NCBI GenBank assembly: GCA_017649635.1
Contig: JAGCGM010000136.1
Coordinates: 18,644 to 82,643, forward strand
DNA from: Paludibacteraceae bacterium
GTDB lineage: Bacteria; Bacteroidota; Bacteroidia; Bacteroidales; Paludibacteraceae
Direction of reading: 5' to 3'
Length of the DNA: 64,000 bases
Below are positions 59,221-64,000 of the stretch, one piece after another. Position numbers and translations under genes: made by a program. The number at the start of each line of letters is the position of its first letter. The stretch's first letter is position 1. A model generated the notes under the pieces. It was not told the DNA's origin and did no database searches. It was given only the letters and a program-made list of their open reading frames with translations.

Positions 59221-59342
59221 TTAGGGAGGGGGAGAGTTGAAAATGTGATATTGTAGGAACGAAAGTTAAAGTGCAGCCCTCCAGATGTTGGATATAAAAC
59301 AATGGCCAATTATATATTTGGATTTTTAGGGAGGGGGAGAGT
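59221..59342 (+). repeat. Dispersed G-rich motifs, copies 10 and 11
   Basis: TTAGGGAGGGGGAGAGT at 59221-59237 and again at 59326-59342. Copy 11 begins six bases after a -7 element, so it would be the start of the mRNA for the gene at 59372. Confidence 0.8.
59313..59320 (+). promoter_or_regulatory. -7 element before the 55-aa gene
   Basis: TATATTTG, exact consensus, with TTGG 19 bp upstream as a weak -33. The mRNA would start at the G-rich motif. Confidence 0.6.
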
Positions 59343-59371
59343 AGGGGTTATGTGTGGTCTGGTTTGGACAG

Positions 59372-59539
59372 ATGACGGGAAATGTCAAGGCGGGTAAGAT
59401 CTTCGTCACCGCTTTTCTCGATTTCGGAACGTTCAAACGTTTCTCCGAACAGCTCGCATGGGAAACCGAGGTTTGGATAGCCGATATGCCGGACCACATG
59501 ATACATCTGAACGGCGACAAGTTTATTGGTCCTCGCTGA
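59372..59539 (+). CDS. Small hypothetical protein (55 aa)
   Basis: MTGNVKAGKIFVTAFLDFGT begins a 55-residue protein with an even mix of beta and helix (WETEVWIADMPDHMIHLNGD). The ATG at 59372 is preferred to a GTG six codons upstream. It has a -7 element upstream and normal codon use, so it is probably real. It lies between the iterons and repA; a role in copy control is possible but not shown. Confidence 0.6.
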   Translation: MTGNVKAGKIFVTAFLDFGTFKRFSEQLAWETEVWIADMPDHMIHLNGDKFIGPR

Positions 59540-59589
59540 AAACTCTTTTTCTCGTCGAAAAAATGATTGAGAGTGCTTGTTTTCTAAAA

Positions 59590-59606
59590 CCGTGGAAAAT
59601 ATTTAA
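59590..59606 (+). promoter_or_regulatory. Iteron in the repA promoter region
   Basis: CCGTGGAAAATATTTAA, an isolated iteron about 45 bp upstream of the -7 element TATTTTTG (near 59651). A Rep protein bound here would repress its own gene, the usual autoregulation of this plasmid type. Confidence 0.75.
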
Positions 59607-59674
59607 AGAAAATTTTCGTTTTATGTCTATTTATTTGATTATATTTATATTTTTGCAGAAGTAAAAATGCTAAT

Positions 59675-61120
59675 ATGAAGACACTGAAAGAAGAGTTGGA
59701 CAAATTCCCGGAGCCCATAAAGGGAGCTCTGGAAATGAATTTTTGTCTGCTCGACAAGGTGGACTTCGATTCCGGTGATGCGGATACGTACCTTGAGTAT
59801 CTTTCCAAAAGAATAATATTCTTTGACAAGAAGGATGGCAAAAAAGGGAAAATAGATATTACAGCTTTCGCATATGATAGCGAATCCGTTCATTTCTTTG
59901 AGAATCACCTTGACAGCATATTTCATCATGTCCCTTCTCTTTTCAAGGAGTTGAATGCGAACCTTGATTACGTGGTTCAAATTCTGCCGAAGGAAATAGA
60001 GGAGCACTATGATCGTATGAGGACACTTTTGTCCGCATACGTGAAGAGAATTAGGAGCGAGGATGTCGCCCGTAAGGCTGAGATGATGATCGAGGAGAAA
60101 AAGCTGATAGGTTTCGACTCGATTATGAGGAAGAACAAGTATGCGCAGAACAACCTTCTGACGAAGGCAGGATTCAGCGATAACCTCTCGGTGACGCAGA
60201 AGAAGATGCTGAATTACTTCATCTTTAAATTCCAGTTCAAGGCGGAGACGGACCTTTTCGGTGAGTCGTTTGTGGAGGTGACGCCCCAGGAACTTGTCAA
60301 ATGCGGGTGCGGTAGCAATCAGACCGCTATTGTGAAGTGCTTGAAGGAACTGACGGAGAAGACGTCGATGTTCATCCAATTCGGAGGGAAGTGGGGTATA
60401 TATAACATCTTCTCGTCTTTTACCGGTGAACAGGATAAGAAGAAAATCACGGTGCGGTTCACCCCTGAGATGACCGCGTTGATAAACAAGATAGCCATAT
60501 CGCAGAACTATACGATGATCTCGATGAAGAGCATCAATACCATCAAGCGCTATGCGACGATGAGGATGTACGAGTTCTGCAACCAATTCCGCAATATGGA
60601 TTCGCAATACGTCTATGTGGAGGACGATGTGCTCCGCACTATGCTGAATTGCAAGGATAAGTATGAGAATCCGAGGGACTTCAAGAGATATGTCCTGAAG
60701 GTTGCGGAGAAGGAGCTGGCCGACTTGGCCGAGATGGGTAAGGTCGATGTATACTTCAGCTTCTCGGATGTCGAGAAGGAGAAGACGGACTGGAAGTATG
60801 ATTCCAGGAAAATCACCAGATGGGCGTTCGTGATTCATAAGGCGTTGAGTTTCGAGGACGGATACGTCTCTCATGACAGCATGGAGGAGAGGGAACAGAG
60901 TGCGCTAAGAACTGTCGAGAACATACTGAATAACTGTAAAGATATAGATTTTGAGATGAAATCTGTTCTTCGGAAACAGGCAAGGAAACTATCAGGTAAG
61001 GATTTGATTGCTATGGTGCAGGATCTACAGCTGGAGGTGATGTTCTCTTCCAAAAAACAGACATTCTCCTCCGTCGATAATGTTTTCCGGAAGTATGGTA
61101 TTGGGTCGGTTGATATTTAA
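59675..61120 (+). CDS. repA: Plasmid replication initiator, Rep_3 family
   Basis: 481 residues. A unique N-terminal part (1-165) is followed by two winged-helix domains. One starts LSVTQKKMLNYFIFKFQFKA; the other contains SINTIKRYATMRMYEFCNQF, the pattern of Rep_3 initiators. It binds the iterons to open the origin. The C-terminal helical tail (from about 410) is longer than usual. The ATG at 59675 follows AGTAAAAATGCTAAT, with the -7 element and an iteron upstream. Confidence 0.92.
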   Translation: MKTLKEELDKFPEPIKGALEMNFCLLDKVDFDSGDADTYLEYLSKRIIFFDKKDGKKGKIDITAFAYDSESVHFFENHLDSIFHHVPSLFKELNANLDYVVQILPKEIEEHYDRMRTLLSAYVKRIRSEDVARKAEMMIEEKKLIGFDSIMRKNKYAQNNLLTKAGFSDNLSVTQKKMLNYFIFKFQFKAETDLFGESFVEVTPQELVKCGCGSNQTAIVKCLKELTEKTSMFIQFGGKWGIYNIFSSFTGEQDKKKITVRFTPEMTALINKIAISQNYTMISMKSINTIKRYATMRMYEFCNQFRNMDSQYVYVEDDVLRTMLNCKDKYENPRDFKRYVLKVAEKELADLAEMGKVDVYFSFSDVEKEKTDWKYDSRKITRWAFVIHKALSFEDGYVSHDSMEEREQSALRTVENILNNCKDIDFEMKSVLRKQARKLSGKDLIAMVQDLQLEVMFSSKKQTFSSVDNVFRKYGIGSVDI

Positions 61121-61122
61121 AA

Positions 61123-61140
61123 TTTGGGAAATATCCCAAA
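61123..61140. promoter_or_regulatory. Palindromic operator candidate, copy 2
   Basis: TTTGGGAAATATCCCAAA is a near-perfect palindrome three bases after the repA stop. Its core equals that at 49801-49812. It lies 16 bp upstream of the -33 element of the next gene, a normal operator position. Confidence 0.55.
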
Positions 61141-61156
61141 AAATATATTAAAACAT

Positions 61157-61187
61157 TTTGTTTGTATCCGTAAATTAGTTATATTTG
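61157..61187 (+). promoter_or_regulatory. Promoter of the giant secreted-protein gene
   Basis: TTTG at 61157-61160, 19 bp, TATATTTG at 61180-61187: exact consensus. The ATG follows 29 bp later. Confidence 0.85.
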
Positions 61188-61216
61188 CGGAACGGTTTTG
61201 ATAAAATATAGGTCTT

Positions 61217-64000
61217 ATGGTTAAAAAATATATCTTTTTATTGGTCTGTGCCCTGATGGCTATCAGTGGGTATGGGCAGAATTTCGGAACGACTGGGATA
61301 ACTCCGACATACTACGGTGAAAATTATGGAAGTGTTCCTGGAGTGGAGAGAATAACAAAAAGGTTTCATTCTGGACTTAATCGGTCGTATTTACACCTGC
61401 CAATGGATGGGGACCAAGCTAAATGTATGTACAATGGCAAATCTGTTGTGTATATGACTGAGTCTCAACTCAAACAATATGATTATATTCCTATTACACA
61501 AAAGAGTTTTGGTGTACAATACGAATACTCTAATTACGTCCAATGGAATAAACCAGATTTACCAAAGGAATTATACATTGTAACTAATTTAGAATGGACT
61601 TCAATAAATCCAGAGGCAACATGGAATAATGCAATAAACTATGTTGATAAAAATGAAACACAAAATATATATGCTAATGGTAATTATTATTGTACTTATA
61701 TAGTAGGGGAAAAAGAGTTTAGTTTAAATACATATACTTTCTGGAAAAAAGTTTTGGAAAACGAGGAAGCCTTAAGGTTTTATAAAAAAAATGGATACAT
61801 TGATTTGTATTTTAGAAACGTATTTTATTTTAAACATCACAGAGTGGATGAGTCAGGCAGAAATAGTAATGAATATTTTGAGGGTTATTTTCATACAGAA
61901 TCAAAAAATGTTTTACAACTTAGAATTTTTAAATGTGGGGTAGGGGATTTATCTGTTAACAGCAATTATAATCCACAATTAGAAAATAATCTATATGCAA
62001 TATATGAAAATCAAAAAAGTACATTTATTAATCTAACATCGACCGCAGATGTATTTTCTTCGGAAATTTCAGGAGTAACACATGAAATAAAGGATTATGT
62101 AAGAATAACAAATCCGATAGGATCAGGAGGTGAGGCATTTACTTCCCAGCCTTCAGATGTTACTTTTTCAAATGACATTTATGTGGACAACATTAGTACC
62201 GGAACATTCAAAAAATGCAATAACGGACGAGAATTTAACCCAGGGCAGAAGTTCGAAGTACATAGGTCTGTAAAGTATGAAAACTCTAACTTCGTTGGTT
62301 CTATAGAATGTGAGAGCAATAAGATAGAATTTCTGGTGCTTCCTTCTCCGACACTGGATGGAATATATGAAGAGCCGAACATCGTGGAATGTCCAACGAA
62401 TGGGCAACTTCAGGTCGGTAGTGAGGCGGAATTTTATGCAGATGAATATAAAAACTATCCGGGAAACAAATGCGACTTTGGAGTATATTCAAAATACGAT
62501 TCCATATATGGAATAAAATACAGATGGGTGTATTCAACAGATAAGACACCGGAGAAATTCCTTGAAGTAAAAGGGAAGAAAGATAAGATAAAGAAAGCCA
62601 ATGAACTTTTCACATATAACCCAGATAACGATCCTGATTTGAGAATACCTCTCTCATCTCTTGAGGAAGGAGTGACCTATAAGTTCAGGCAGTGTGTCAT
62701 ATTGGAGACCTTCGAGGATGCGGAGATATATGCCCCTGACGATGTATATTACACGATTAAGATAAGCAAAAAGGTTAAGACAGATGACTTGACAGTAGAG
62801 GTAAGCCAGCCCGAGGTGTGCATGGGTGATAACTTAGAGGACGTGCAATTCACGGCGAAATACAAAGAGGGGGAGGTTCCGTCCGATTACAATCTGGAGA
62901 AATTCTCCTTCAACTGTAAAATCATCAATGGCGACGATGTAAAGGAGTTCACCTCGGACAATGAGGTGAATACGACAAGAAATTATCCGAACATACAAAA
63001 CGATGTCCGTTTTGTGGTGAGCTTGCAGGACGGATGCAGTAATGAGCCAATCGTCAAGGAGGCGGTTGTACATGTCAACCCACTGCCAACGTTCACGGTC
63101 GATAACATCACGACAACAAGCAACAACATCAGCCTAACGACAAGCACATCCTCTTCCGGCGAGGATTATCTTGTCGTAAGGGGATACCGTGGAAGGGAAT
63201 GCAAGCTGATCATTTCCGACAAGGAGAACAGCACACACAAATACTTCTATAGCGAAAAGAATGACGGATCGGATCCGAAACCCATGACGGGTGGTATATA
63301 CAAAACTAACCTCACGGATGACATGCCTCCAGTTCTTTACTTCTACAAGAAACGTACGGTTGGGACAAGCTGTATAAGCGAACCGGTCAAGGTAGAGTTC
63401 ATGATATTGGACGAGGTGGCCGGCAATAGATTCCTTGTCAGCACGATATATGTATGTCCTGGTTCAACCGTACCGGAGTTGAACGAGAACAACGCCATAC
63501 CGGAGGCGGTTACGGGCCAAGCCACCGCCATGTACGAATGGCAATACAGCAATGACGGAAACAGCTGGTACAAGATGTCCAACGTAAACGCTGGCGGCGA
63601 AAGCATATACTTCGAGAGTAAGAACTATGACGGAAGTTGGCAAAGGAAGATCAATGAGGACGAGAAGGTATATCTTAGACGTGTGGTCACGTCCTATATG
63701 CCGGACGGAACGGAACTGGGCAAGGACGTGAGCGACGCCCTGACGGTCACCACCTACTCGAAACCGAAGCCTTCAGTGACTGTCGACGGATTGTTAACGG
63801 CGGATCCGAAATGTTACGGAGACACCATCGAGTTATCAATGCGACTGAACAATGACCACCTTCTGGATGAACAGACATTGATGACCAGTAAATTCGGCGC
63901 TTCCCAATGTCTGACCAAATACTGGTACTTCCACTATGACGGAGAGAAATATAAAGCACTGAGGACATCCACCAAGATGGACGCATATAAAATGCCAGCC
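61217..64000 (+). CDS. Giant secreted protein, partial (continues past the window)
   Basis: The frame is open for 928 codons to the window edge. A signal peptide (MVKKYIFLLVCALMAISGYG) is followed by beta-rich modules, each with a VCMGDNL- or VCPGSTVPEL-like opening and proline-rich linkers (VNPLPTFTV), typical of Bacteroidetes adhesin-like surface proteins. The first 1,000 bp are much more AT-rich than the rest, as if two segments of different origin were joined. It has its own consensus promoter and operator-like palindrome, so it is a regulated plasmid function, perhaps mating contact or host-surface adhesion. Confidence 0.85.
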   Translation, partial: MVKKYIFLLVCALMAISGYGQNFGTTGITPTYYGENYGSVPGVERITKRFHSGLNRSYLHLPMDGDQAKCMYNGKSVVYMTESQLKQYDYIPITQKSFGVQYEYSNYVQWNKPDLPKELYIVTNLEWTSINPEATWNNAINYVDKNETQNIYANGNYYCTYIVGEKEFSLNTYTFWKKVLENEEALRFYKKNGYIDLYFRNVFYFKHHRVDESGRNSNEYFEGYFHTESKNVLQLRIFKCGVGDLSVNSNYNPQLENNLYAIYENQKSTFINLTSTADVFSSEISGVTHEIKDYVRITNPIGSGGEAFTSQPSDVTFSNDIYVDNISTGTFKKCNNGREFNPGQKFEVHRSVKYENSNFVGSIECESNKIEFLVLPSPTLDGIYEEPNIVECPTNGQLQVGSEAEFYADEYKNYPGNKCDFGVYSKYDSIYGIKYRWVYSTDKTPEKFLEVKGKKDKIKKANELFTYNPDNDPDLRIPLSSLEEGVTYKFRQCVILETFEDAEIYAPDDVYYTIKISKKVKTDDLTVEVSQPEVCMGDNLEDVQFTAKYKEGEVPSDYNLEKFSFNCKIINGDDVKEFTSDNEVNTTRNYPNIQNDVRFVVSLQDGCSNEPIVKEAVVHVNPLPTFTVDNITTTSNNISLTTSTSSSGEDYLVVRGYRGRECKLIISDKENSTHKYFYSEKNDGSDPKPMTGGIYKTNLTDDMPPVLYFYKKRTVGTSCISEPVKVEFMILDEVAGNRFLVSTIYVCPGSTVPELNENNAIPEAVTGQATAMYEWQYSNDGNSWYKMSNVNAGGESIYFESKNYDGSWQRKINEDEKVYLRRVVTSYMPDGTELGKDVSDALTVTTYSKPKPSVTVDGLLTADPKCYGDTIELSMRLNNDHLLDEQTLMTSKFGASQCLTKYWYFHYDGEKYKALRTSTKMDAYKMPA

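Noticed and set aside
1-64000. Joining the right-edge and left-edge surface proteins as one gene in a 64-kb circle
   Set aside because: The right-edge gene ends on a full codon at 64000, while the left-edge frame starts at base 3, so they do not join directly.

Overview
The window looks like most of a large iteron-controlled, mobilisable plasmid from a Bacteroidales bacterium (Bacteroides, Parabacteroides, Prevotella or Porphyromonas type). The grounds are: promoters of the Bacteroidetes form (TTTG, 19-21 bp, TAnnTTTG), AT-rich translation leaders instead of strong Shine-Dalgarno sites, a Bacteroidetes-type relaxase and coupling protein, DUF4099/DUF3945-type proteins, an Hc1-like histone, and a Rep_3-type initiator downstream of about 20 iterons. 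No rRNA, tRNA or complete insertion sequence was seen. Both window edges cut large secreted proteins. These cannot be one gene in a circle of exactly 64,000 bp, because the reading frames do not match, so the molecule is longer than the window.

Layout. 1-940: end of a surface protein and an outer-membrane barrel. 1.0-6.5 kb: an AbiE-like toxin-antitoxin locus, a small protein sharing a C-terminal tail with the toxin, and topoisomerase topB. 6.5-15.4 kb: small plasmid genes, including two SSB-like proteins, an Hc1-like histone, DUF1643 and DUF2958-like proteins and a phosphoribosyltransferase. These are separated by structured non-coding DNA with a three-copy repeat of about 220 bp. 15.4-32.2 kb: a defence region with a PLD-SNF2 helicase, a DUF4391 protein and type III Mod and Res, then a PD-(D/E)XK protein and an operon of dprA, a HAD phosphatase and a membrane-anchored phosphoribosyltransferase. 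32.4-36.3 kb: ssb, small genes, radC and a Toprim primase. 36.3-49.7 kb: a 3,334-residue polyvalent methylase-helicase protein and its companions. 49.8-56.7 kb: XRE regulator, coupling protein, relaxase and relaxosome protein, with a likely oriT beside them. 57-61.1 kb: the replication origin and repA. 61.2-64 kb: start of a giant secreted protein.

The most striking observation is a pair of exact 20-bp copies of a Cas12a (type V-A) crRNA handle, TAATTTCTACTATTGTAGAT on the minus strand, with no array and no cas gene. One ends exactly at the relaxase start codon, so the 'spacer' would be the first bases of the relaxase gene. The other lies between ssb and the dprA operon. They look like solitary repeat units through which the plasmid could engage a host Cas12a, as an RNA anti-CRISPR, a Cas12a-responsive switch on transfer, or a guide against competing plasmids.

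Other strong signals: a 168-codon gene (44710-45216) nested in another frame inside the giant ORF, with its own leader and better codon bias than the host frame; a candidate small RNA (34695-34777) whose unpaired centre is complementary to the shared leader TCTAACATTAAAAT found before many start codons; a shared KR(R/K)(P/A)LDFSE tail on three otherwise unrelated proteins; an extragenic G-rich motif present about eleven times; and GAAA-capped hairpins between genes of two small operons. All functional statements rest on motif recognition by eye; no database search was run.
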